A stretch of 57,266 nucleotides of DNA from Myxococcales bacterium (GCA_019637115.1 JAHBWH010000032.1:1-57266); one strand, 5' to 3'; counted from the stretch's first letter, positions 1-9,347 are shown. Numbers and translations: made by a program. Notes: generated from the sequence alone by a model not told the origin.

Positions 1-2256
1 GCAGGCGTCGCCCGTGCAGCAAGGCTGGCCAGCGCCGCCGCACGCCACGCAGCCGCCGCCGTCGCAGACGCCCGCGGCGCAGCTCGTGCCTCCACAGCAG
101 GGCTGCCCGATGTCCCCGCACGCGGCACAGACGCCGCCGTCGCATTGCGACCCGCTGCCGCAGAGCGCGCCCTCGCAGCACGGCTCGCCGACGCCGCCGC
201 AGCTCACGCAGCCCCCGCCCGCGCAGACCACGCCGGACGCCGAGCAGGTGTCCCCCGCGCAGCAGAGCTGACCTTCGCCGCCGCAGCTCGCGCAGCTCCC
301 GCTCGCGCAGACGAGGCCTGCGTCGTCGCAGAGGCTCCCTTCGCAGCACGGCTCCGACGGGCCCCCGCAGCTGGCGCAGAGGCCGGCCGAGCAGATGACG
401 CCGGATGCCGAGCAGGCGCCGCCTGCGCAGCAGGGCTCGAGGGAGCCGCCGCAGCTCGCGCAGCTGCCTCCCTGGCAGAGCAGGCCCGCGCTGCCACAGG
501 TGTCACCCGCGCAGCACGGCTGCGACGCGCCGCCGCAGGGCGCGCAGGCGCCCGCCTGACAGACGAGCGCCGCGCCTCCGCACGTGTCTCCTGCGCAGCA
601 AGGCTGGCCGCTCGCGCCACAGCGCACGCACGCGCCGCCCTGGCAGAGCAGGTCCGCCGCGCCGCAGCTCGCGCCCGCGCAGCATGGCTGCGCGAAGTCG
701 CCGCAGGGTAGGCACGCGCCGCTCTGGCAGACGAGCCCGCCATGATCGCACGTGCTGCCTGCGCAGCAGGCCTGCCCGCTCCCGCCGCAGGGCAGGCAGG
801 CGCCGCCCTGGCAGGTCAGGGCGCCCGTCGCGCAGGCGCCCCCCGCGCAGCAGGGTAGGCCGCTCGTCCCGCAGGGCGTGCACGAGCCGCTCGCGCAGAC
901 GAGCGACGCCGTGGAGCAGCTGCTCCCCGCGCAGCAGAGCTGGGTGACGCCGCCGCACGGCGCGCAGACGCCAGCGCTGCACACGCCGCCGACCTCGCAG
1001 CTCGAGCCGCTGCAGCAGGGCTGACCGATCCCGCCGCATGCTTGGCAGGTGCCGCCAGCGCACTGCGACCCCGCAGCGCAGACGGCGCCAGCGCAGCAGG
1101 GCTCGCCCGGCGTGCCGCAGCCCTCGCACGTTCCTGCAGCACCGCAGACGAGGCCGGCGTCGCCGCACGTGTCGCCGACGCAGCAGAGCTGGCCCGGGCC
1201 GCCGCAGGTGACGCATCGGTCGGTCGCGTCGCAGGCGAGGGCGGCGGCGTCGCAGCTCCGCCCGGCACAACACGGTTGATCGAGTCCGCCGCAAGAGGCG
1301 CAGGTCCCGGCGGCGCACACGCTCCCGGCCACGGTGCACGTCACGCCCCCGCAGCACGGCTGCCCGAAGCCGCCACAAGACTCGCAGCGGTCGGCGGTGC
1401 ATTGGGCACCGGGGTTGCAGACATTCCCCGCGCAGCACGGATCGGTCGGGGTGCCGCAGCGCTCGCACGTCCCGGCGGCGCAGACCAGGGCGCCGGGATC
1501 GCACGTGTTGCCCGCGCAGCAGGCCTCGGTCAGGCCGCCGCACGGCGTGCAGCTCCCCGCGACACAGGCGAGGCCTACGTCGCTGCACACCGAGCCCTCG
1601 CAGCAGGGGGTGCCGTCGACGCCGCAGCGGGCGCAGCGACCTGCGAGGCAGAGCCCGCCGACGTCGCAGGCGTCGCCGTCGCAACAGACCTGCTCGAGCG
1701 CGCCGCACGCCTCACAGCGCCCCGCGACGCAGGCGTTCCCGAGCGAGCAGAGCCCGCCCGCGCAGCAGCGGTCCGCGGCGCCACCGCACGCGACGCACTC
1801 GCCGGTCGTGCACACGCCCTCGCCCTCACCGAAGGCGCACGTCGTTCCGTCCTCTGCGTCCACCGCGACGCAGCCGTCCGAGTCGACGACGCAGGTCCCG
1901 ACACGGCAGAGGCCGTCACCCGCCTCGCTGCAGTCGCGCGTCTCGCCGCCGCCGCAGCGGCCCGCGGCGCAGACGGTGTCGCGCGAGCACGGGTCACCGT
2001 CGTCGCAGAGGCTGCCGTCCTCGAGCCGCTCGGCGACGCAGCGACCCATCGCGTTGCACACGCCGACGGCGCAAGGGCCGTCGAGGTAGGCGCACTCCGA
2101 GGTCGCGCGGCACGTCATCCCCGCGTCTTGAGGGCCCGCGTCCGTCGTGTCGGGGCGGAGCCCGGTCGGGTCGACCGAGCAGCCGAGCCCTCCGAAGAGG
2201 AGCGCGAGGGCGAGCAGGGAGGTGGGGGTCGGGTTCGCGGCGCGCGATGGGTTCAT
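1..2256 (-). CDS. Cys-rich repeat lipoprotein, 3' end beyond window
   Basis: The reading frame is open from the ATG at 2256 to the left edge, giving 752 visible residues with no stop, so the C-terminus is missing. The N-terminus is a lipoprotein signal with lipobox GGLGC and then a Pro/Asp-rich linker. Residues of about 45-150 hold spaced Cys motifs of the CDDGDPCS type. From about residue 150 onward there are some two dozen copies of a unit of about 27 residues reading CGG.GQPCC.G..C..G..C..G.C. The periodic paired Cys suggest a rod of small disulfide-rich modules on the outer surface. No enzyme motif is visible and the function is unknown. It is divergent from the TPR gene at 2420. Frame and start are secure; the role is not. 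Confidence 0.85.
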   Translation of the reverse strand, partial: MNPSRAANPTPTSLLALALLFGGLGCSVDPTGLRPDTTDAGPQDAGMTCRATSECAYLDGPCAVGVCNAMGRCVAERLEDGSLCDDGDPCSRDTVCAAGRCGGGETRDCSEAGDGLCRVGTCVVDSDGCVAVDAEDGTTCAFGEGEGVCTTGECVACGGAADRCCAGGLCSLGNACVAGRCEACGALEQVCCDGDACDVGGLCLAGRCARCGVDGTPCCEGSVCSDVGLACVAGSCTPCGGLTEACCAGNTCDPGALVCAAGTCERCGTPTDPCCAGNVCNPGAQCTADRCESCGGFGQPCCGGVTCTVAGSVCAAGTCASCGGLDQPCCAGRSCDAAALACDATDRCVTCGGPGQLCCVGDTCGDAGLVCGAAGTCEGCGTPGEPCCAGAVCAAGSQCAGGTCQACGGIGQPCCSGSSCEVGGVCSAGVCAPCGGVTQLCCAGSSCSTASLVCASGSCTPCGTSGLPCCAGGACATGALTCQGGACLPCGGSGQACCAGSTCDHGGLVCQSGACLPCGDFAQPCCAGASCGAADLLCQGGACVRCGASGQPCCAGDTCGGAALVCQAGACAPCGGASQPCCAGDTCGSAGLLCQGGSCASCGGSLEPCCAGGACSASGVICSAGLCASCGGPSEPCCEGSLCDDAGLVCASGSCASCGGEGQLCCAGDTCSASGVVCAGGGCVSCGGVGEPCCEGALCGSGSQCDGGVCAACGDIGQPCCGGTSCAAGVCDGGGCVACGGAGQPCCTGDAC

Positions 2257-2419
2257 GAGGTCCGAGCGACGCAAAAACGCGAAGCGTATCCAAGGTTTCC
2301 AGAGCGGCGAACGAGATGCAAGAACATGGATCACGAGGGCCGCGAGCAGTCGCGTTGAAGTCGTGCAGCAGCGGCGCTCGCCGGTCTCCTTCGGCACGTC
2401 GGGTGCATGCGGCGCGACG
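2257..2419. promoter_or_regulatory. Divergent intergenic region
   Basis: This gap separates two divergent starts and is locally less GC-rich (for example 2270-2310) than the flanking genes, as expected for a bidirectional promoter region. I could not identify confident -35/-10 boxes. The real start of the rightward gene may lie further downstream, which would enlarge this gap. Confidence 0.4.
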
Positions 2420-3940
2420 ATGCTTCGCGGAACGTCGGGCCGCCCAGACCAGGCCGTCACCCCCGCCCGCCTCGAAACGCCCGCGATCGAGGCGCGAGGG
2501 CCGGACGCTCGACGTGCGTCCGGTGTTCAGGATTTGGTCGGTGGGGTGGCGGATGTGCCCGCCGAGCACGAGCGGCTGCTCGAGCGCTGGCAGACCATGC
2601 ATGACCGTGGGTTCTTCGCCGCCGCGCTCGTCGCGATTCAACAGGCGCTCCTGCTCGAGCCCGCCGACCCGCGCTCGCACCATCGCCGGGCGCTCACGTT
2701 GATGGAGCTGGGGCATGTGGACGAGGCGCTCGCGACGATCGACGCTGCGGGAGAGCTCGGCGTCGGGGCGGCGGACGCGGACGTGCGCGCCCTGGTGCTG
2801 CGTCGTTTCGGCCGGGTCGACGAGGCCCCCGCGTCCGAGGTCCCAATCGAGATCGAGGTCGAGGTCGAGGTCGAGGCGGACTCGCCACGGGCCGCGTCCG
2901 CCCGCGCGACGGGGGACGACGTGGCCGCGGACCCTGACGTCGACCCAGGGCTCGAGGTCGACCTCCTCGTAGGGCTCGAGGTCGCGGTGGGCGGGGTGGA
3001 GGTGCCAACCGCGAGCACGGGGCACCTCGCGTCCGGGGTGCAGCGAGCGGAGGTGTCGGAGCCGTCCGAGGTGTCGGAGCTGCTCGAGGTGTCGGAGCTG
3101 CTCGAGGTGTCGGAGCTGCTCGAGGTGTCGGAACCGTCCGAGCCGTCCGAGGTGTCCGAGTCGGTGTCCGAGTCGGAGTCCGAGTCGGTGTCCGAGTCGG
3201 AGTCCGAGTCGGTGTCCGAGTCGGTGTCCGAGTCGGTGTCCGAGTCGGTGTCCAAGTCGGTGTCCAAGTCGGTGTCCGAGTCGGTGTCCGAGTCGGAGTC
3301 CGAGTCGGAGTCCGAGTCGGTGTCCGAGTCGGTGTCCGAGTCGGTGTCCGAGTCGGTGTCCGAGTCGTCCGAGTCGGTGTCCGAGGTGTCCGAGTCGGTG
3401 TCCGAGGTGTCCGAGTCGGTGTCCGAGTCGGTGTCCTTGGTGTCCTTGGTGTCCGAGGCGCTCGAGGTGTCCGAGGTGCTCGAGGTGTCGGAGGTGCTCG
3501 AGCTGGTGAGCGTGGACGCGCTCCCTCTCGAGGTGCTTGGGCCCGCGCCCGAAGACCCCGTCGCGGCGTGGACCGCGGTGATCGACCGATCGCCCTTCGA
3601 CGCGTCGGCCTACGCGATGCGCGGCGCGTGCCGCGCGGACGCGGAGGTGTGGCTCCGCTTCGCCGACTACGTCACGGCGCTCCTCGTCGCGCGGGAGACC
3701 TGGGAGCTCTGGAACGAGACGGCCGAGGCGCTCCAGCGTACTCGTCCGGCGCTCGCGGCCGCGCGCCCGACCGAAGCCGTGCTCGAGAACGCGCGTCGGT
3801 TCGTGGCGTGCGGCGCGCTGGGCGAGGCCGAGCACGTCGTCCGTGAGCTCCTCGAGGTCGCGCCTCGCGTGCGCGGGCTGCAGCGCTTCCAAGCGTTCCT
3901 CGCAGCATCGCGCGTGGCCCACCGCTCCGGGCGCGCCTGA
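2420..3940 (+). CDS. TPR protein with Ser/Glu repeat tract
   Basis: Two TPR-like helical pairs lie near the start (region [20 protein letters not shown] and the following [20 protein letters not shown]). Next come Glu/Val-rich segments and, from about 3054 to 3450, a low-complexity tract of SELLEV units and then VSES/ESES units. A C-terminal helical domain follows ([18 protein letters not shown] onward), ending in a TPR-like segment. No signal peptide is seen, so it is probably cytoplasmic. The start is uncertain: ATG 2420 was chosen, but GTG 2546, GTG 2555 or ATG 2597 fit nearly as well, and the sequence before about 2540 has weak coding character. Function is not recognised; TPRs suggest protein-protein interaction. 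Confidence 0.6.
   Translation: MLRGTSGRPDQAVTPARLETPAIEARGPDARRASGVQDLVGGVADVPAEHERLLERWQTMHDRGFFAAALVAIQQALLLEPADPRSHHRRALTLMELGHVDEALATIDAAGELGVGAADADVRALVLRRFGRVDEAPASEVPIEIEVEVEVEADSPRAASARATGDDVAADPDVDPGLEVDLLVGLEVAVGGVEVPTASTGHLASGVQRAEVSEPSEVSELLEVSELLEVSELLEVSEPSEPSEVSESVSESESESVSESESESVSESVSESVSESVSKSVSKSVSESVSESESESESESVSESVSESVSESVSESSESVSEVSESVSEVSESVSESVSLVSLVSEALEVSEVLEVSEVLELVSVDALPLEVLGPAPEDPVAAWTAVIDRSPFDASAYAMRGACRADAEVWLRFADYVTALLVARETWELWNETAEALQRTRPALAAARPTEAVLENARRFVACGALGEAEHVVRELLEVAPRVRGLQRFQAFLAASRVAHRSGRA
3157..3448 (+). repeat. In-frame hexanucleotide array
   Basis: Imperfect hexamers GTGTCC, GAGTCG and GAGTCC alternate over nearly 300 bp inside the TPR gene, encoding VS and ES dipeptides. 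An 18 bp unit GAGGTGTCGGAGCTGCTC is tandem just upstream (about 3085-3130). Because six is a multiple of three, length changes would keep the frame. Confidence 0.85.
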
Positions 3941-4056
3941 CGTCTGCCGCGACGTTTTGCCGCATGGCCCAGCCCTCGCGACCGCGCGAGGCTCGAGCCG
4001 TCGAGCGGGCCGAACTTCCGAGTCGAGCGCGGTCGACGAAGGAGTAGGCTGAGGCC

Positions 4057-5319
4057 GTGAGCGTCGAGGTCGAGCATGTCGCGCTGCCGGGCCCCGGATG
4101 GCTCGTGAAGCTGCGGTGGGTCGCCGTGGCCGGAGAGGCCACCGCGCTCCTCGCCGCAGTGCTCGTCGGCCTGGAGCTCCCGATCGTGCCCCTCGTGCTC
4201 CTCGTCGGCGGGCACGCCGCCTCAAACGAGATCCTCCGCCGAGTGGCGCGTCGCGGCGACGTGCGCGAGCACGTGCTCGGCTCCTTCCTCGTCCTCGACG
4301 CCTGGTTGCTCACGGCGCTGCTCGGCTTGACGGGCGGGCCCTCGAACCCCTTCTCGGTGCTCTATTTCACCCAGGTCCTGGTCGCGTCGCTGCTCCTCGG
4401 TCCCGGGTGGACCTTCGCCCTCTGGCTGAACACGGTCTCGGGCTACGCCCTCATCTTCTTCGACCACCGCCCGGTGCCCGGCCTCGGCGCGCACGCGCAC
4501 GGCGGCATGAGCATGCACCTCTGGGGCATGTGGCTCGCGTACGTGCTCACGTCGGGGCTGCTCGCGGCGTTCGTGCTCCGCCTCGCGTCGGCCGCGCGGG
4601 ACCGTGACGCGCGGCTCGCGACGCTCCGCGATCGGGCGGCCCGCGCCGAGCGCGTCGCGAGCCTGACGTCGCTCGCGGCGGGCGCGGCGCACGAGCTCGG
4701 AACGCCGCTCGCCACCATCGCGGTCGTGGCCGGGGAGCTCGCGCGCAGCCTCGACGGCGCCGCCGCCGACGACGCGCGGCTCATCCGCGCCGAGGTCGAC
4801 CGCTGCCGCGCCGTGCTCGACTCGCTCTCGGCGCGCGCGGGCGACGTGACGGGCGCCGCGCCCGAGCCCGTGCGCTTCTCGGCGCTCGCGTCGTCGCTGC
4901 GGGAGAAGCTCTCGTGCGAGCGCGCGGCGCGGCTCGTGGTGCGCGGGGAGGGCGTCCTGCTCGTCCCCGCCGCGCCCGTGCAACAAGCGCTCGAGAGCCT
5001 CGTGGCGAACGCCTTCGACGCGAGCGCGCCCGAGTCCGAGGTCGAGCTGCGGCTCGAGGCTGGCGACGCACCGCGCGTCCTCGTCGTGGACCGCGGCGAG
5101 GGCATGGACGCCGCGCAGCTCGCCCGGGTCGGAGAGCCCTTCGTGACGACGAAGGCGGGGCGCGGGCTCGGCCTCGGCGTCTTCCTCGCCAAGGTCACGG
5201 CGGAGGGGCTCGGCGGCGACCTACACGTGGAGAGCGCCGTCGGCGAGGGGACGACGGTCACACTCACCTTGCCGCTGGCGGCGATGGGCACCGAGGGGAT
5301 GATGGAGAGCACGCGATGA
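4057..5319 (+). CDS. regB: RegB/PrrB-type redox-sensing histidine kinase
   Basis: The protein has 420 residues. Residues 15-180 contain about six membrane helices with the motif GGPSNPF at 93-99, matching the quinone-binding signature GG..NPF of RegB. The H-box AAHELGTPLATI carries the phosphoryl-accepting His at 212; this wording is typical of the RegB/PrrB/ActS family. Cys250, in EVDRCRAVL, lies 38 residues after that His, close to the position of the redox-active Cys of Rhodobacter RegB. The C-terminal ATPase domain has N- and G-box elements (LVANAFDAS, VVDRGEGM, GRGLGLGVFLAK). The start is GTG 4057 with AAGGAG about 10 bases upstream. It overlaps the partner regulator gene by ATGA. It probably reports the respiratory quinone/redox state; targets here are unknown. 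Confidence 0.88.
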   Translation: MSVEVEHVALPGPGWLVKLRWVAVAGEATALLAAVLVGLELPIVPLVLLVGGHAASNEILRRVARRGDVREHVLGSFLVLDAWLLTALLGLTGGPSNPFSVLYFTQVLVASLLLGPGWTFALWLNTVSGYALIFFDHRPVPGLGAHAHGGMSMHLWGMWLAYVLTSGLLAAFVLRLASAARDRDARLATLRDRAARAERVASLTSLAAGAAHELGTPLATIAVVAGELARSLDGAAADDARLIRAEVDRCRAVLDSLSARAGDVTGAAPEPVRFSALASSLREKLSCERAARLVVRGEGVLLVPAAPVQQALESLVANAFDASAPESEVELRLEAGDAPRVLVVDRGEGMDAAQLARVGEPFVTTKAGRGLGLGVFLAKVTAEGLGGDLHVESAVGEGTTVTLTLPLAAMGTEGMMESTR

Positions 5320-5879
5320 ACGACGAGCACCCCGAGGACGCGCCGAGCACCATCTTGGTCGTCGACGACGACGACGTGTTCCGACCGCGCATCGCGCGCG
5401 CGTTCCGGCAGCGCGGGTACGAGGCGTGGGAGGCGCCCGGGCCCGAGGAGGCGCTCGCGATCGCGCGCGAGCACGCGCCGGAGCTCGCGCTCGTGGACCT
5501 GCGCATGCCCGGCGGCAGCGGCCTCGACCTCGTGCGAGGGCTCCTCGGGATCGAGCCATGCACGAACGTCGTCGTGCTCACGGGGTACGGCAGCATCGCG
5601 ACCGCGCTCGAGGCGGTCCGCCGCGGGGCGACCCATTACCTCACGAAGCCGGCGGACGTCGACGAGGTGCTCGCCGCCTTCGCGCGCAAGGATCTCCCCG
5701 CCGACGCCGAGGCGCCGGAGCTCGACGCGCCCGCGCCCTCGCTCGCGCGCATGGAGTGGGAGCACATCCAGCGCGTCCTGACCGATTGCGGGGGGAACGT
5801 GAGCCACGCCGCGGCGCGGCTCGGCATCCACCGGCGGTCGCTGCAGCGGAAGCTCTCGAAGTTCCCAGTGGCCCGGTAG
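5316..5879 (+). CDS. regA: RegA/PrrA-type response regulator
   Basis: The protein has 187 residues. Residues 12-125 form a receiver domain with the acidic pocket VVDDDD, phospho-acceptor Asp61 (LVDLRMPG), a Thr in VVLTGYGS and Lys in YLTKPAD. A linker leads to a Fis-type helix-turn-helix ending HRRSLQRKLSK, the hallmark of RegA/PrrA/ActR. Its ATG overlaps the kinase stop (ATGA), so the two are translationally coupled. In proteobacteria this family controls respiration, redox and carbon metabolism genes. The haem/copper-type secreted proteins nearby are conceivable targets, but no operator was identified. Confidence 0.88.
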   Translation: MNDEHPEDAPSTILVVDDDDVFRPRIARAFRQRGYEAWEAPGPEEALAIAREHAPELALVDLRMPGGSGLDLVRGLLGIEPCTNVVVLTGYGSIATALEAVRRGATHYLTKPADVDEVLAAFARKDLPADAEAPELDAPAPSLARMEWEHIQRVLTDCGGNVSHAAARLGIHRRSLQRKLSKFPVAR

Positions 5880-5916
5880 CGGCGGCTCGATGGCTGCGGC
5901 GGCCAGGGCCGTGTGG

Positions 5917-6720
5917 TCATCGGGCGCGGAAGACGCGCTGGCGGCCGGCGCCCTGGTCGCCGAAGGGGAGCCCGAGCGCCTCGAAGAAGGGCGCGCAGTC
6001 CGCGTCGTTCGGATCGCTCAGGCAGCCGGGCGCGCCACCGGTGCGATCGAGCGACGAGCCCGCCAGGAGGGCGCCGAGATCGAAGGCGATCACGTCCTCG
6101 GTGAGATCGAAGTCGTCGATGGAGACCTCGGGCCGGTTCGAGGCCGTACAGGTCGCGTCGCCGCGCATGTCGCCGGTGCAGCCGCTCGCGCCGAGGTGCA
6201 GGCGCCAGCCATCCAGCGCGTCGCTGCGCCCGTCGATCCGCAAGAACTTGTAGCCCGCGTTCCAGCTCCACCACAGCGCCGTGAGGTTCAGGGGCGCGGC
6301 GGCCGCCGGAGGGTGGCCGTGGTTTTCGGGGGTGGGCACGCCGACGCGGAAGCGCACGCCGGTGTAGGCGCCCGCCGGCGCGCGCCCGCGGACGCGATCG
6401 TTGAGGTCGGCGTTGCCGGCGTCGCCGCAGCCGTCCTCGAAGTCGAGGAGCGCGACGCGCGCGCTCTGCCAGCGCCCGTCGCGCTCGAGCGTGACGGGGA
6501 CCTCGGCGCCGTCTGCGTCGACGAGGCGCACGTCGTGGACGAAGAAGCGGAGGTCGGTCGGCGTGAGCGCGCCGCCCTCGGCGCCGACGCCTTCGTAGCG
6601 CGCGCCACAGGCGAAGGGCTCGTCGCCGACGAGCGCCGCGAAGCGGAGCTCGACGGGCTCGCCCGCGTCTTCGCTCGCGCAGGCGCCGAGCAGCGCGAAG
6701 AGGAGGGGCCACCGCGTCAT
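5917..6720 (-). CDS. MbnP-like copper-associated lipoprotein
   Basis: The protein has 267 residues with a short lipoprotein signal (LFALLGAC). The body matches the MbnP family (metallo-mystery pair four-Cys protein): RFFVHDVRL near residue 60, WWSWNAGYKFLRIDG around 150-165, several paired Cys, and a C-terminal CLSDPNDADC...FFEALGLPFG. In methanotrophs MbnP binds copper and is oxidised on a Trp by its dihaem partner MbnH. No small MbnH-type gene is adjacent here; the nearest c-type dihaem protein is at 11299. It is convergent with regBA and divergent from the Asp-box gene at 6861. The family call is strong; copper binding is inferred from the family. Confidence 0.8.
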   Translation of the reverse strand: MTRWPLLFALLGACASEDAGEPVELRFAALVGDEPFACGARYEGVGAEGGALTPTDLRFFVHDVRLVDADGAEVPVTLERDGRWQSARVALLDFEDGCGDAGNADLNDRVRGRAPAGAYTGVRFRVGVPTPENHGHPPAAAAPLNLTALWWSWNAGYKFLRIDGRSDALDGWRLHLGASGCTGDMRGDATCTASNRPEVSIDDFDLTEDVIAFDLGALLAGSSLDRTGGAPGCLSDPNDADCAPFFEALGLPFGDQGAGRQRVFRAR

Positions 6721-6860
6721 GCGGGGAGTCTACCGTCTGCTTCCTCCGCCGCCCACGCCGCGCTCGCTCATCGAGGTCCGGTCGCTGCTCCCACGAGGCC
6801 GCGCTCGGTCGCCGCCGCGCCCCCTCACCAGGGCCCAGGTTGCTGCTACCGTGAGGGCGA

Positions 6861-8147
6861 ATGCGCGCCTGGGCCGTCGCCTCGCTCCTCGTCGCCCTCG
6901 TCCCCGCCGGGGCGGGCGCGCACGCTGGGCGCTTCCCGGAGGCGCAGCAGGTCCTCGTCGACGACCGGACGGGCCAGCTCGTCGTCGTCACGAGCATCGG
7001 GCTGCTCTTCCCGACGCCCGAGGGGTGGGCGTGGACGTGCCGCGCCGGGATGGACCTGCGGCTACAGGAGAACCCCGTCTTCGCCCTCAGCCGCGACGGG
7101 GCGATCGTCGGCGCCACCTTCGACGGCCTCATCGTCGGGGACGCCTGCGCGTTCGAGCGCGCGCTACCTCGCCAGGTCACCGTCGACGTGCACGCCGACG
7201 CCCGCGGCGTGCTCTACGCGCCGACCTCGAACGGCGGCGGCGGCAACGCGCTCTTCCGGAGCGACGATGGCGCGCGCTGGGAGAGCGTCGCCGCGCTGCC
7301 TGAGCCCGCGCTCTTCGAGCGAGCGCGCACCGCGCCCTCGAGGCCGGAGACGATCTACGTGGCGGGCTTCGTGCTGCCCGAGACGCCGGGCGATCCTCGA
7401 GACGCCGCCGTGCGCGCGAGCGATGACGGGGGCGCGACGTGGCGCGAGCACCGCGTGCCGCTCGACCCCGGCGAGCTCACGCTCCTCCTCGACGCGGTCG
7501 ATCCCGACGTGCCAGCGCGCGTCTACGCGCACACGCTCCGCGACCCCAACCGCCGCGACCTCTTCGAGCGGCTGCTCGTGACGGACGACGGCGGCGCGAC
7601 GTGGACGGAGGTCGCGCGCGTGCCGCGCGTCGGCGCCTTCGCGATCGCGGGCGGCGAGCTCTTCGTGGGCGGCCTCGACCCTGGCGAGCCCACGAGCGTC
7701 GACGGACCGCCGCGCCGCTTCGGCCTCTGGCGCGGACGTCGCGGAGAGCCCCTCGCGCACGTCTTCGACGCCGCCCAGGTGAAGTGCCTGCTGGCGCGCG
7801 ACGACGCGCTCTATGCCTGCTTCGGGAGCCGCAGCCCCTTCGAGGTCGGACGCAGCGACGATCGCGGCGCGTCGTTCTCGCCGGTCATGCGCTTCTCGGA
7901 CGTGGTCGGACCCGTGGCCTGCGACCCTGGCGAAGCCACGCGGGCACGCTGCGAGGTGGAAGAAGACGACCACAACCGCGAGCACTTCGGGCTCCTCGAC
8001 GCCGGCCCCTTCGACGCGGGCGTGGCGCCCGCGCCCTCGGGCGGCGGCTGTCACGCCGTCCCGACTCGGGGCGCGCCGGGCGCGGGGTGGCTCGCGCTGG
8101 CGCTCGCCACCGGCCTGGCGTGGGGCTCGCGCCGCGCGAAGACGTGA
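6861..8147 (+). CDS. Secreted Asp-box propeller protein with Myxo-CTERM-like tail
   Basis: The protein has 428 residues and a signal peptide ending near AGAGAHA. Four Asp-box (BNR) motifs are visible: RSDDGARW, ASDDGGATW, VTDDGGATW and SDDRGASF, typical of sialidase-fold beta-propellers. No sialidase Arg triad was identified. The C-terminus has an acidic/Pro linker, GGGC, a hydrophobic stretch (AGWLALALATGLAW) and a basic end (SRRAKT), which is the layout of the Myxo-CTERM sorting signal. It starts at ATG 6861 after GAGGGCGA and is divergent from the mbnP-like gene. It may be a surface-anchored binding protein; pairing with MbnP is an inference from position. Confidence 0.75.
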   Translation: MRAWAVASLLVALVPAGAGAHAGRFPEAQQVLVDDRTGQLVVVTSIGLLFPTPEGWAWTCRAGMDLRLQENPVFALSRDGAIVGATFDGLIVGDACAFERALPRQVTVDVHADARGVLYAPTSNGGGGNALFRSDDGARWESVAALPEPALFERARTAPSRPETIYVAGFVLPETPGDPRDAAVRASDDGGATWREHRVPLDPGELTLLLDAVDPDVPARVYAHTLRDPNRRDLFERLLVTDDGGATWTEVARVPRVGAFAIAGGELFVGGLDPGEPTSVDGPPRRFGLWRGRRGEPLAHVFDAAQVKCLLARDDALYACFGSRSPFEVGRSDDRGASFSPVMRFSDVVGPVACDPGEATRARCEVEEDDHNREHFGLLDAGPFDAGVAPAPSGGGCHAVPTRGAPGAGWLALALATGLAWGSRRAKT

Positions 8148-8285
8148 GCAACCACCCGCGGTGCGTGCGTCTCGTCCCGCGGCGGTTTGACGGGGTCCGA
8201 CGGCGCTCCTTATCCTCCGCGCTGGTTCGCCGCGCGCGCGGGATGGTCGCGGACGTGGTTCGCCTCGCCGTTTAGAGGTGTCGAG

Positions 8286-9347
8286 ATGGCTTGGGTACGT
8301 AGCTTTCTTCTCGTGGCGGTCGCCGTCACATCGACCGTCTCCGCGCGGGTGGAGGCGCAGAGCGACGCCGAGCGCGCGCAAGCGCGCGTCGCGTTCCAGA
8401 GCGGCGTCGAGCACTACGGCGCCGAGCGCTATGAGGAGGCGCTGCGCGCGTTCCAGGAGGCCTATCGGATCGCGCCGCACCCGAGCGTCCGCGTGAACAT
8501 GGCCAACTGCTACGAGCGGCTCGGGCGCTTCGTCGAGGCGCTCGATCACTTCCAGCGCTTCCTCGTCGAGGCCGAGGGCGCCAGCGCGGAGCAGCAGCGC
8601 GAGGTGCGCGCGGCGGTCCGGCGGCTCCGCGGCCGGGTCGGCGAGGTCTTCTTCCGCGTCGAGCCCGACGGAGCGCAGGTCGCCATCGCCGGGACGCAAA
8701 CACGCACCGCGCCGATCCTAGAGAGCGTGGCGCTGCCCGCGGGCCGGCATCGCATCGAGGTGAGCCTGGACGGTTATCAGCGCGAGGTCCGCGAGGTCGA
8801 GGTGACCGGCGGGGGCCGCGCCGAGGTCCGGGTCAGCCTCGAGGTCGCCGAGCTCGCCTCGCCCGCGGAGGTCGGCACCGAGCGCGTCGACCCGGCGACG
8901 CTCGACGACGGCTCGCCAGCGCTCGAGGCGTCCACGGACCCGCTCGGGCTCGAGCCGTCCCCGGCGCCGCGCCGGCGCCTCAACCTCGGCGCGCCGACGA
9001 TCGCGGCGGCGGCGGGCACCGTCGTCATGGCCTCGGCTGCGCTCGCGCTCGGTCTCTCGGCGCTCGCGCAGCAGCGCGCCTTCGACGACGCCGTCGTGCG
9101 CTCGAACGACCCCTCGCTCTCGCCGGCCGAGCGCGCCGCCGCGCGCCAGGATGGGCTCGACGCCGATCGCCGTGCCTCGCGACGCTCCACCGCGGCGGAC
9201 GTCCTCGGCGTCACCGCCGTGCTCGCGGCGGGCGCGACCGTCTTCCTGCTCTTGCGCAAGCCAGGCACGGACGAGGGGCGCGCGCTCCGGGTCGCGCCCT
9301 CGTTCGCGCGCGAGGGCGGCGGTCTGCTCCTCGACGGGAGGTTCTGA
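8286..9347 (+). CDS. TPR and PEGA-domain exported protein
   Basis: The protein has 353 residues. A signal peptide (MAWVRSFLLVAVAVTSTVSA) is followed by TPRs (residues about 30-105; YEEALRAFQEAYRIAP, RFVEALDHFQRFL) and a PEGA domain around 115-185 (VALPAGRHRIEVSLDGYQ). Two hydrophobic segments follow near the C-terminus (LNLGAPTIAAAAGTVVMASAA and STAADVLGVTAVLAAGATVF). This TPR-PEGA-two-helix layout is common in myxobacteria, with no fixed function. ATG 8286 was chosen because it has AGAGGTG upstream and begins the signal peptide. Its stop overlaps the next start (TGATG), so it is cotranscribed with the MopE-type lipoprotein. Confidence 0.75.
   Translation: MAWVRSFLLVAVAVTSTVSARVEAQSDAERAQARVAFQSGVEHYGAERYEEALRAFQEAYRIAPHPSVRVNMANCYERLGRFVEALDHFQRFLVEAEGASAEQQREVRAAVRRLRGRVGEVFFRVEPDGAQVAIAGTQTRTAPILESVALPAGRHRIEVSLDGYQREVREVEVTGGGRAEVRVSLEVAELASPAEVGTERVDPATLDDGSPALEASTDPLGLEPSPAPRRRLNLGAPTIAAAAGTVVMASAALALGLSALAQQRAFDDAVVRSNDPSLSPAERAAARQDGLDADRRASRRSTAADVLGVTAVLAAGATVFLLLRKPGTDEGRALRVAPSFAREGGGLLLDGRF

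Noticed and set aside
2638-3267. Leftward Asp-Thr/Asp-Ser repeat protein
   Set aside because: It is the reverse-strand reading of the in-frame hexamer array of the TPR gene; outside the repeat it has no protein-like features.
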